DNA of 64,000 bases from Acidimicrobiia bacterium (GTDB lineage: Bacteria; Actinomycetota; Acidimicrobiia; Acidimicrobiales; Bin134), in the NCBI GenBank assembly GCA_022822265.1, contig JAJECA010000025.1:62001-126000 (forward strand). Direction: 5' to 3'. Position numbers and translations under genes: made by a program. Numbering within the stretch: position 1 is the first letter of the stretch; each line of letters begins with the position of its first letter. Of this stretch, positions 27,424 to 34,670 are shown one piece after another. The notes beneath the pieces were generated by a model, which worked only from the letters and a program-made list of their open reading frames with translations, had not been told where the DNA came from and searched no databases.

Positions 27424-28299
27424 TCAGCCTTGTCCGATCCGGGCCTGCAACTTCTCTGCCCGCTCGACAAGGTGCTCTCCCCCCAGTTTGCCAATCAGGT
27501 CGGGGAATTCGGCGGTGGGGCCAGCCCAGGCCAGTTCGTCGAGGCGGTCGAAGGTGGGGGCTTCTTCGTCAATGGTGGCGATCCGGCGAAACAGCATGGC
27601 CAGCTCCCGATTCTCGGCCAGGGTGGCGGCCAGCTTGGCCGAACCCCGCACGCTCACCTCCCACTGGCCCACAGCATCGGGGATGTTCTCCAGATGGATG
27701 TAGTGGGACAGCACCGTCGCGGTGGAGCGGGCCCCCCAGCCGGCCAAGCCGGGGAAGCCGTCGGCGGTGTCGCCCACCAGGGCCAGGTAGTCGGGGATCG
27801 ACTCGGGCACAACCCCGAACTTGGCTACCACTCCTTGGTGGTCGATGAGCTTCTGCTGGCGGCGGTCGTATTGCACGATGCGCCCGTCGGCGGTGACGCA
27901 TTGGGCCAGATCCTTGTCAGGAGTGCAGATCAGCACCTGCTCCACTTCAGGATCTAGAGCGGCCTTGCGGGCCGCCGCGCCCATCGCGTCGTCGGCCTCG
28001 TGCTTGACCATGGGCCAGATGCAGAAACCGGCGGCGGTCAGTGCCTCTTCGACCAAGGGGAATTGGGCCATCAGCTCGGGGGCCACGCCCTCGCCGCTCT
28101 TGTAGCCGGGCCACAGGTCATTGCGGAACGACTCGATCACCTGGTCGGTGGCTATTCCCACGTGGGTGGCGCCGTCGTCGATCAGCTGGAGCATGCTGTG
28201 GACCACGCCGCGCGCCGCTCCGTGATCGGGATCGCGGTTGCCGGGCGAGTAGTGATAGCGGAACAGCTCGTATGTGCCATCGACCAGGTGGATTCGCAC
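27424..28299 (-). CDS. 5'-3' exonuclease (PolI N-terminal/FEN-like)
   Basis: A 291-residue stand-alone flap-type nuclease. It starts IHLVDGTYELFRYHY with the first metal Asp, and has ATDQVIESFRNDLWPGYKSGEG, KHEADDAMGAAAR, VLICTPDKDLAQCV and the helix-hairpin-helix segment YLALVGDTADGFPGLAGWGARSTATVL. It probably trims primers or flaps, or serves repair, beside PolA. The GTG at 28299 follows TACGGT by exactly 6 nt, which fixes the start; a longer upstream frame shows no similarity. Confidence 0.88.
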   Translation of the reverse strand: MRIHLVDGTYELFRYHYSPGNRDPDHGAARGVVHSMLQLIDDGATHVGIATDQVIESFRNDLWPGYKSGEGVAPELMAQFPLVEEALTAAGFCIWPMVKHEADDAMGAAARKAALDPEVEQVLICTPDKDLAQCVTADGRIVQYDRRQQKLIDHQGVVAKFGVVPESIPDYLALVGDTADGFPGLAGWGARSTATVLSHYIHLENIPDAVGQWEVSVRGSAKLAATLAENRELAMLFRRIATIDEEAPTFDRLDELAWAGPTAEFPDLIGKLGGEHLVERAEKLQARIGQG

Positions 28300-28351
28300 A
28301 CTGTGACCGTATCCTGTTCGGCATCGACGGCAAATGGACAAAGGGGACGCA

Positions 28352-29530
28352 ATGAGCGACACAGTGGTATTGGCCGGAGCCCGTACGCCCATCGGGAAGA
28401 TGTCGGGTGGGCTGGCTTCGTTTCGGGGCGCCGAGCTGGGGGCGCTGGCCATTGAGGCCGCGCTGCACCGGGCCGGCGTGGCCCCCGAACAGGTGGACTA
28501 CGTGTTCATGGGCCAGGTGCTGTTGGCCGGAGAGGGCCAGGCCACGGCTCGACAGGCGGCGGTGGGAGCGGGCATCCCCATGACGGTGCCGGCCACCACG
28601 GTGAACAAGGTGTGCTTGTCGGGCATCAACACCGTCTATTTGGCCCACCAGATGATCTCCGCGGGCGACGCCGAGATTGTGGTGGCCGGGGGGATGGAGT
28701 CGATGACCAAGGCGCCCTATCTGCTGACCCGAGCTCGGGAGGGTTATCGCCTGGGCGACGGCGACTTGGTGGACTCCATGATGTACGACGGGCTGTTCTG
28801 CGCGTTCGACCACTGCGCAATGGGAACCGGGACCGAGAAGTACGCGGCGTCGAGCGGGTTGGACCGCGAGCCCCAAGACGCCTTCTCGGCGCAGTCGCAC
28901 CAGCGGGCCGCCGCCGCGGCAGCCGCAGGCCTGTTCGACGACGAGCTGGTGGCGGTGCAGGTGCCCCAGCGCCGGGGCGACCCCGTGCCGGTGTCGGCCG
29001 ATGAGGGGGTGCGCTCCGAGGCGACGGCCGAGTCTCTGGGCCGGCTGCGCCCGGCATTCGCCGAGTCGGGCAACATCACCGCAGGCAACGCCTCGCAGAT
29101 CTCCGACGGGGCCAGCGCGCTGGTGGTGGCCAGTCGGGAGCGGGCTGAACAGCTGGGTGTGGAGCCGTTGGGGACCTATGCGGGCTACGGGCAGGTGGCC
29201 GGGCCCGATCCCTCGCTGCTTACCCAGCCGTCGCGGGCCATCTTCCAGGCGCTTAAATCCTCCGATCTGAGCCTGGGCGACGTGGACCTTTTTGAGATCA
29301 ACGAGGCGTTCGCCGCGGTGGCGGTGGCGTCGATGGCCGATCTGGGGATTTCAGACGACGTGGTAAACGTCAACGGCGGCGCCATCGCCCTGGGCCATCC
29401 CATTGGCGCCAGCGGAAACCGCATCGTTCTCACCCTTTTGCATGAGCTTCGCCGCCGAGGCGGCGGTACGGGGGCCGCGGCCCTGTGCGGCGGTGGCGGC
29501 CAGGGAGACGCGCTGCTGGTTCAAGTTTGA
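28352..29530 (+). CDS. Acetyl-CoA acetyltransferase (thiolase)
   Basis: A 392-residue thiolase. Active-site Cys lies in NKVCLSGINTVYLAHQMI near residue 88; the C-terminal motifs NEAFAAVAV, GGAIALGHPIGASGNRIV (His) and ALCGGGGQGDALLV (second Cys in CGGGGQ) are complete. It condenses or cleaves acyl-CoA/acetyl-CoA. The ATG at 28352 (MSDTVVLAGARTPIG) has GGGGA just upstream. It is divergent from the exonuclease and followed by the candidate structured RNA at 29587. Confidence 0.94.
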   Translation: MSDTVVLAGARTPIGKMSGGLASFRGAELGALAIEAALHRAGVAPEQVDYVFMGQVLLAGEGQATARQAAVGAGIPMTVPATTVNKVCLSGINTVYLAHQMISAGDAEIVVAGGMESMTKAPYLLTRAREGYRLGDGDLVDSMMYDGLFCAFDHCAMGTGTEKYAASSGLDREPQDAFSAQSHQRAAAAAAAGLFDDELVAVQVPQRRGDPVPVSADEGVRSEATAESLGRLRPAFAESGNITAGNASQISDGASALVVASRERAEQLGVEPLGTYAGYGQVAGPDPSLLTQPSRAIFQALKSSDLSLGDVDLFEINEAFAAVAVASMADLGISDDVVNVNGGAIALGHPIGASGNRIVLTLLHELRRRGGGTGAAALCGGGGQGDALLVQV

Positions 29531-29551
29531 TTGTTACAGAACCGATATGAC

Positions 29552-29580
29552 TTGACTTTGTTTCGTCATTTTTGTAATGT
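29552..29580 (+). promoter_or_regulatory. Sigma-70-type promoter in the thiolase-recR gap
   Basis: TTGACT (29552-29557), 17-nt spacer, TAATGT (29575-29580), followed by a transcription start expected near 29587. There is no coding sequence downstream on this strand, which points to an RNA gene. The -10 overlaps a 19-nt motif (29574-29592) also found in the M23 promoter. Confidence 0.5.
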
Positions 29581-29586
29581 AATCGC

Positions 29587-29700
29587 AACATACAAGCACC
29601 GCCTTATGCGTGCCGGTTCCCAATGCCCCCCGCCCGGCTCGCTAAGGCGGTGTCTTGCGTCTGAGGGGCATTCGAACCAGGCCGGTGCCTCGGATTTGGC
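29587..29700 (+). ncRNA. Candidate structured small RNA with a long hairpin and C6 loop
   Basis: Positions 29593-29657 fold into 22 base pairs: CAAG/CTTG, CACCGCCTTA/TAAGGCGGTG, GCG/CGC and GCCGG/CCGGC, interrupted only by single-base bulges or one T-T mismatch. The 17-nt loop (29617-29633) contains AATGCCCCCC. A second region, GGGGCATT (29665-29672), is complementary to loop bases 29622-29629. A promoter lies directly upstream. C-rich loops in Gram-positive sRNAs pair with Shine-Dalgarno sequences; the actinobacterial 6C RNA is one such type, but it has two C-rich hairpins and here I see one. The alternative is an unusually elaborate thiolase or recR terminator. It lies between convergent genes. 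Confidence 0.45.
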
Positions 29701-29711
29701 GGACGACTGAG

Positions 29712-30323
29712 TCAGCCGGCCGAGATGCGCTGGCGGCCTTCCAGAGCCCGGGTGAGGGTGAGCTCGTCGGCGTATTCCAGATCGCCGCCCACGGGTAGGC
29801 CGCTGGCAATGCGAGTGACGGCCACCCCGAGGGGCTCGATGAGCCGGGCCAAGTACATGGCGGTGGCCTCGCCCTCGATGTTGGGGTTGGTGCAGCAGAT
29901 GACCTCGGTCACGTTCTCGTCGTCGATGCGGGCCAGCAGCTCCTTGACTCGAAGCTGATCGGGGCCGATGCCCTCGATGGGATTGATGGCGCCGCCGAGC
30001 ACGTGATAGCGGCCCCGGAATTCTCGGGTTTTCTCCAAGGCCACGATGTCGCGGGGCTCTTCCACCACGCACAGGATGGCTGGATCGCGCCGGTGGTCGG
30101 AGCACAGCTCGCACTCGGGGTGCTCGCTGATGTTGAAGCACCGCTGGCAGAACCGGACTCTTGCCTTGGCCTCCTTGATGGCCTCGGCCAGCTTGAGGGC
30201 ATCGTGCTCAGATGCCTTCAGCAGATGAAAGGCGATGCGCTGGGCAGACTTCGGGCCGATGCCGGGCAGGCGGCCCAGCTCGTCGATCAGCACTTGTACC
30301 GGGGCGGTGTAGACGCTGCTCAT
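29712..30323 (-). CDS. recR: Recombination mediator RecR
   Basis: A 203-residue protein. N-terminal helix-hairpin-helix ([20 protein letters not shown]), a four-Cys zinc finger ([16 protein letters not shown]) and a Toprim domain ([31 protein letters not shown]) followed by the Walker-like C-terminus ([17 protein letters not shown]). RecR with RecO and RecF loads RecA at gaps. It lies 45 nt downstream of dnaX, the usual dnaX-recR order, although the YbaB gene often found between them is absent. Confidence 0.96.
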   Translation of the reverse strand: MSSVYTAPVQVLIDELGRLPGIGPKSAQRIAFHLLKASEHDALKLAEAIKEAKARVRFCQRCFNISEHPECELCSDHRRDPAILCVVEEPRDIVALEKTREFRGRYHVLGGAINPIEGIGPDQLRVKELLARIDDENVTEVICCTNPNIEGEATAMYLARLIEPLGVAVTRIASGLPVGGDLEYADELTLTRALEGRQRISAG

Positions 30324-30368
30324 GCTCGCCTCGTGAGTCCCATCTTCCCTGGCCCCGCTGCCCCGGCC

Positions 30369-32297
30369 CTACTGCCCCGAGCCCTGTTGGCCAGATCCCT
30401 GTTGGCCAGATCCCTGTTGGCCAGCGGCCGCCGGCGGCTCTATGGAAACCAGCTCGGAGTCCGGGAATGCCGCCATGAGGTTGGAGATGGCCTCCTGGGC
30501 GACGGTCTCCTCGTCCATGAGCTCGTCGGGGTCGATGGCCTCGGCCTCATCGTCGGCGGAGGGGGCCGACCGCGGTGAGGCGGCCCTGAGATCGGGGGGA
30601 GGAGCGGTGCTGTCGTCATCGGTGGTCAAGCGCATGGGCACAGCCCGTCCGAAGTGCTCGCGAAGGGCGCTGTCCACCTCGTCGCGGACTTCTTCGCAGC
30701 GGTCGATTTGGATTTGGCTGGGCAAGGCGAACACGGCGCGGCCCGAGTCGTGGGCCAAGAAGCGCCCGACCTGAAAGCGAATCCTGGCCCTGTTGGTCAG
30801 GTTGGCCAAGATGGCGTCTCCCCAGGCCAAGACGATCTCCTCGCGGGAGGGCAGCGGCTCGGTGGCCTCGGTGGGGCCTGCGCTGGCGTCGGGGGATGAG
30901 TCGGCTTCGGAGGGCTCGGGGCCGGCCGGCTGAGTTGCGGGTGCCGTTCCCGCTCGCACTGCCCCCAGCGTGGGCCGCGGGGCTCGCTCGGGGGGCGGGG
31001 CTGCTTCGGGCTCTGAACCTCCGGCAGCAGGAGCGGCGGAGTGAGCCTCGGCCTCGGTTTGCTTGGCCTGAATTTGGGCGATGGCCGCCCGGGCCCGCTC
31101 GTGCCCGCTGGTGGGGCCGGCAGCCCTCCGGGCAGGGGTTGGGGCTTGGGCAGCAGGGGCCGGGTTGTCGTGGTCTGAGCTTCCGGCCGACGTCGGTGGC
31201 CCTCGGCGCTCCAGGCGCTCGACACGCTCCAATAGGGCGGCAATGTCGGTGTCGAGGTCGCGGCGAGTGAGCCGCCCCAAGGCCACCTCCAAGTCCACTC
31301 GGGGATCAGGGGCCTGTCGCATGTCCACCAGGGCGGTGCCCAGTACCTCTAGGGCCCGGGTGAGCCCGGCCGGGGGTATTAGCGCCGCGGTGGCTCGGGC
31401 GCTCTCTTGCTGGGCGTCGGTTAGGTGGCTGAGATCGGCGCCCATCGCGCACAGAAAGGCATTGCGGAGGCGGTCGAGCACGGCCTCGCCGATAATCCGG
31501 GGCTCGCGTCCCGAACGCAGGGCGTCGTGTACCGCGACGACTGCGGGGCCGTAGTACTGGCCTCCCAAGGCCTCGATAACGGTGTCCACCGCGTCGAGCC
31601 GATCGGCCACCCCGCCGGCGGCCGCGATCTGGTCGAGGGCCGAGAGCGTGTCGCGGGCCGATCCGGCCCCTCGGTGCACGGCATGGTCGATGGCGTCGTC
31701 GTCTACTTCCAGCCCGGCCTGTTCGACTACCCAGCGTGCGTGGTCGGCCAGTACGTCGCCGTCGATGAGGTTGAACTCCAGGTGCTGGGTGCGGCTGCGG
31801 ATGGTGGGCACCACTTTGTGGGGCTCGGTGGTGCACAGCACGAACACCACATGGTCGGGGGGCTCCTCGAGCGTCTTCAAAAGGGCGTTCTCGGCTCCGG
31901 GGGTGAGCATGTGGACCTCGTCCAGCACATACACCTTGGCCTTTCCGGGCGAGCCCATCGCCACCCGGGAGATGAGGTCGCGGACATCGTCCACCTTGTT
32001 GTTGGAGGCGGCGTCGAGCTCGATGAGGTCGTAGGAGGTGTTGTTGGCGATGTCCAGGCACGATTGGCACTGGCCGCAGGGCTCGCCGTCACTGCTCAGC
32101 TCGGTGCAGTTGAGGGCTTTGGCCAAGATGCGGGCCGTGCTGGTCTTGCCGGTGCCCCGAGGGCCGCTGAACAAGTAGGCGTGGCCGACCCGCCCCTGTT
32201 GGACCGCGTTTTGCAGAGCTCGGACGACAGGCTCCTGGCCCCTCAACTCCGCGAAGGAACCCGGCCTATACCGTCGATAGAGCGCCTGATTGGCCAT
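30369..32297 (-). CDS. dnaX: DNA polymerase III subunits gamma/tau
   Basis: A 642-residue clamp-loader ATPase. Walker A FSGPRGTGKTSTARILAKAL, a zinc module CGQCQSCLDI, Walker B VYVLDEVHML, and SRC-like arginine finger region RTQHLEF. After about residue 375 comes an Ala/Pro-rich tau-type linker and a C-terminal domain. The extreme C-terminus is GQQGSG repeated three times, encoded by an 18-nt tandem repeat (30373-30424). The ATG at 32297 (MANQALYRRYRPGSF) has TAAAGT 7 nt upstream, so it is probably leaderless and six codons shorter than the longest frame. Confidence 0.95.
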   Translation of the reverse strand: MANQALYRRYRPGSFAELRGQEPVVRALQNAVQQGRVGHAYLFSGPRGTGKTSTARILAKALNCTELSSDGEPCGQCQSCLDIANNTSYDLIELDAASNNKVDDVRDLISRVAMGSPGKAKVYVLDEVHMLTPGAENALLKTLEEPPDHVVFVLCTTEPHKVVPTIRSRTQHLEFNLIDGDVLADHARWVVEQAGLEVDDDAIDHAVHRGAGSARDTLSALDQIAAAGGVADRLDAVDTVIEALGGQYYGPAVVAVHDALRSGREPRIIGEAVLDRLRNAFLCAMGADLSHLTDAQQESARATAALIPPAGLTRALEVLGTALVDMRQAPDPRVDLEVALGRLTRRDLDTDIAALLERVERLERRGPPTSAGSSDHDNPAPAAQAPTPARRAAGPTSGHERARAAIAQIQAKQTEAEAHSAAPAAGGSEPEAAPPPERAPRPTLGAVRAGTAPATQPAGPEPSEADSSPDASAGPTEATEPLPSREEIVLAWGDAILANLTNRARIRFQVGRFLAHDSGRAVFALPSQIQIDRCEEVRDEVDSALREHFGRAVPMRLTTDDDSTAPPPDLRAASPRSAPSADDEAEAIDPDELMDEETVAQEAISNLMAAFPDSELVSIEPPAAAGQQGSGQQGSGQQGSGQ

Positions 32298-32349
32298 TGC
32301 GCCGACTTTACTCACGCTGAGTGACAGCTAGACCCCACCAGCCAGAATG

Positions 32350-32452
32350 TCCCGGTCTCGAATGCGATGGCAGAGTCAGTCGTGCCATGGGTCCCGGCCT
32401 CGATAGTGACGGCAGAATCAGTCTTGCCGTTGGCCCCCGGTCTCGAAAGTGA
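32350..32452 (-). repeat. 42-nt degenerate tandem repeat with covarying hairpins, between SRP RNA and dnaX
   Basis: Two full units and one partial unit, each beginning CCCGG(T/C)CTCGA on the plus strand. Unit 1 holds ATGGCA-10 nt-TGCCAT; unit 2 holds ACGGCA-10 nt-TGCCGT. The A-T to G-C change in the stem is compensated on both sides. The third unit keeps only the first half. The repeat is downstream of ffs and upstream of the dnaX -10 box. Confidence 0.7.
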
Positions 32453-32460
32453 TGGCCAGG

Positions 32461-32545
32461 CGGTCTGCGGCACACCCCAGGATCCGCTGAGAGCTGCTGC
32501 CTCCCGGCCCTGACTCGGTTCACGGGCTGGCGTTGCACAGGACCC
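32461..32545 (-). ncRNA. ffs: Signal recognition particle RNA (small bacterial type)
   Basis: On the minus strand the core reads CCCGTGAACC, GAGTCAGGGCCGGGAGGCAG and CAGCTCTCAGCGGATC, matching the conserved SRP helix 8 with the GTCAGG..GGAAGGCAGCAGC-type symmetric and asymmetric loops. The ends pair: GGTCCTGTGC at the 5' side with GCCGCAGACC at the 3' side. Boundaries are estimated from this pairing. The gene lies beside tRNA-Ser and dnaX, as in other actinobacteria. It binds Ffh for membrane targeting. Confidence 0.85.
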
Positions 32546-32645
32546 GACCATCACATTCCAAACCGGGCCCACGGCCCAGATGGCAACAGGATAGCGGCAA
32601 TCGGTTCAGGTCTGCCCGTTGGGTTGCGGTAGTTTTTTGGCTCCC

Positions 32646-32733
32646 GGAGGGGTGCGAGAGCGGCCGAATCGGCACGCTTGGAAAGCGTGTGTGGCGCAAG
32701 TCACCGTGGGTTCGAATCCCACCCCCTCCGCCA
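32646..32733 (+). tRNA. tRNA-Ser (anticodon GGA)
   Basis: Acceptor GGAGGGG (32646-32652) pairs with CCCCTCC (32723-32729), then G discriminator and encoded CCA (32731-32733). The anticodon loop TTGGAAA gives GGA, reading UCC/UCU. The long variable arm (GTGTGGCGCAAGTCACC) and T arm GTGGGTTCGAATCCCAC are typical of serine tRNA. Confidence 0.96.
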
Positions 32734-32759
32734 TTTTGGCGGGTTCGCCGCGGTGGCGG

Positions 32760-34670
32760 TCAGGTGGCTTGGCCGGCGAATTGGGCGGCGTGGAGGTCGG
32801 CGTAGGGGCCGGCGCGGGCTAGGAGCTCTTCGTGGGAGCCCTGTTCGGCGATGCGGCCGCCGTCCATCACCACGATGGTGTCGGCCCCGCGGATGGTGGA
32901 CAGCCGGTGGGCGATGACGAAGCTGGTCCGGTCGGCCCGCAGGGCGTTCATGGCCTCTTGGATGAGCACTTCGGTGCGGGTGTCCACCGATGAGGTGGCC
33001 TCGTCGAGGATGAGGATGGCGGGGTTGGCCAAAAAGGCCCGGGCGATGGTGAGGAGCTGCTTTTGGCCCGCTGAGATGTTGTCGCCCTCGTCGTTGATCA
33101 CCGTGTCGTACCCGTCGGGCAGCGAGTGGACGAAGCGGTCCACATAGGTCACCCGGGCGGCTTCGATGATCTGAGCGTCGGTGGCGTCGGGATTGCCGTA
33201 GCGCAGGTTCTCCCAGATGGTGTCGCCGAACAGCCAGGTGTCTTGGAGCACCATGCCGAACTTGGAGCGCAGCTCTTGGCGCGACAGCGAGGTGATGTCG
33301 GCCCCGTCGAGGGTGATGCGTCCGCCGTCGAGCTCGTAGAAGCGCAATAGCAGGTTCACCAGCGTCGTCTTGCCCCCGCCGGTCGGCCCCACGATGGCCA
33401 CCGTCTGGCCCGGCTCGGCCACCAGGTCGAGTCCGGTGATCAGCGGCTTTTCGGGCTCATAGGAGAAGTGGACGCCGTCGAACACCACCCGGCCCTGGGT
33501 GGGCTCAGGATCAGCAACGGGCTCGGGATCAGCGCTGATCTCGTCCACATCGAGCAGCTCCACCACCCGCTCCAGCGAGGCGATGCCCGATTGGAAAGTG
33601 GCCGCCATCGACGCCACCTGTTGGACGGGCATGGCGAATTGGCGGGTGTATTGGATCATGGCCTGCATGTCGCCGATGGTGATGGCCCCACTGGATATGC
33701 GCAGCCCGCCCACCACCGCCACCGACACGAACTGGAGGTTGCCCATCAGCATCATCACCGGCTGCATGGCCGACGACAAGAACTGGGCCGAGCGGCTCGA
33801 CTCATACAGCTTGGCGTTCTCCTCGGCGAAGCGCTGGCGCTCTTGATTCTGCCGGCCGAAGGCGGTGACGATGGCGTGGCCGCTCACGGCATCCTCGGCC
33901 TGCGCGTTGAGCGTGCCGGTGGTGCGCCATTGCCGCAGGAACCGGGGTCGGGCTCGGGTGGCGAAGATGCGGGTGGCCACCACCGACAGGGGCACAGTCA
34001 CAAAAGCCACCAGCGCCAACAGAGGGGAGACCGTGAGCATCATCACCGTCACGCCCACCAAGGTCAACACGGCGGTGAGCATTTGGTTGATGGTCTGCTG
34101 GAGGCTCTGGGAGAGGTTGTCGATGTCGTTGGTCACCCGGCTGAGCAGGTCGCCTCGGGCGTGCTGGTCGACATAGGAGAGGGGAAGGCGGTGGAGCTTG
34201 GCCTCGATGGTCTCCCGCAGTCGGAACATCGATCGCTGTAGCGCCCCGCTGAGCAGGTAGTTCTGAATGTGGCCCAGCGCCCAAGCCACGGCGAACACCC
34301 CGCCGATCAGCAAGAGCCGATCCTGTAGCCGGCCGGTGTCGATGCCGCCTTGGCGCACCCCGGTCACGATGATGTCGGTGGCCCCGCCCAGCAACCACGG
34401 CCCGATCACCGTCAAGCTCACGCTCATCACCGCCAGCACCATCACCAGGATCAGCACCGGGGTTTCCCGGCCGGTGATCTTGGCCAGCTGGCGGAGGGTC
34501 CCCCGGAAGTTGCGGCTGGTCTCCACCGGCAGCGGAGCGCTCATACGCCCCGAGAACCGCAGCGCCTCTCGCCCATAGGTCTGCAAGGCCTCTTGGTCTT
34601 CGTCTTCGGAGTTGTCGTCGTCGACGATGTCGTCGCCGGGAGCGCCGTTGCCGGAGTCGTCTTGGCTCAT
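32760..34670 (-). CDS. ABC exporter half-transporter (consensus-Glu subunit of a heterodimer)
   Basis: A 636-residue TMD-NBD protein. An acidic N-terminal tail precedes six TM helices (about 75-370) and the ATPase with Walker A GPTGGGKTTL, Q-loop VLQDTWLF, Walker B ILILDEATSSVD with catalytic Glu, and H-loop IAHRLSTI. Its signature is ISAGQKQ, which departs from LSGGQ. Together with the partner encoded upstream it forms a heterodimeric exporter of the TM287/288 or YheHI type: here the good Glu is paired with a weak signature. Substrate (drug, lipid or peptide) unknown. The ATG overlaps the partner's stop. Confidence 0.93.
   Translation of the reverse strand: MSQDDSGNGAPGDDIVDDDNSEDEDQEALQTYGREALRFSGRMSAPLPVETSRNFRGTLRQLAKITGRETPVLILVMVLAVMSVSLTVIGPWLLGGATDIIVTGVRQGGIDTGRLQDRLLLIGGVFAVAWALGHIQNYLLSGALQRSMFRLRETIEAKLHRLPLSYVDQHARGDLLSRVTNDIDNLSQSLQQTINQMLTAVLTLVGVTVMMLTVSPLLALVAFVTVPLSVVATRIFATRARPRFLRQWRTTGTLNAQAEDAVSGHAIVTAFGRQNQERQRFAEENAKLYESSRSAQFLSSAMQPVMMLMGNLQFVSVAVVGGLRISSGAITIGDMQAMIQYTRQFAMPVQQVASMAATFQSGIASLERVVELLDVDEISADPEPVADPEPTQGRVVFDGVHFSYEPEKPLITGLDLVAEPGQTVAIVGPTGGGKTTLVNLLLRFYELDGGRITLDGADITSLSRQELRSKFGMVLQDTWLFGDTIWENLRYGNPDATDAQIIEAARVTYVDRFVHSLPDGYDTVINDEGDNISAGQKQLLTIARAFLANPAILILDEATSSVDTRTEVLIQEAMNALRADRTSFVIAHRLSTIRGADTIVVMDGGRIAEQGSHEELLARAGPYADLHAAQFAGQAT

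Noticed and set aside
29597-29678. Stable H-type pseudoknot in the thiolase-recR RNA
   Set aside because: The connecting loops are too short to span the 22-bp stem with both helices complete, so I describe the pairings as alternative or partial folds instead.
29587-29700. Direct assignment as 6C RNA
   Set aside because: 6C RNA has two hairpins with C-rich loops; only one is visible here and the genomic context differs. Needs a covariance search.
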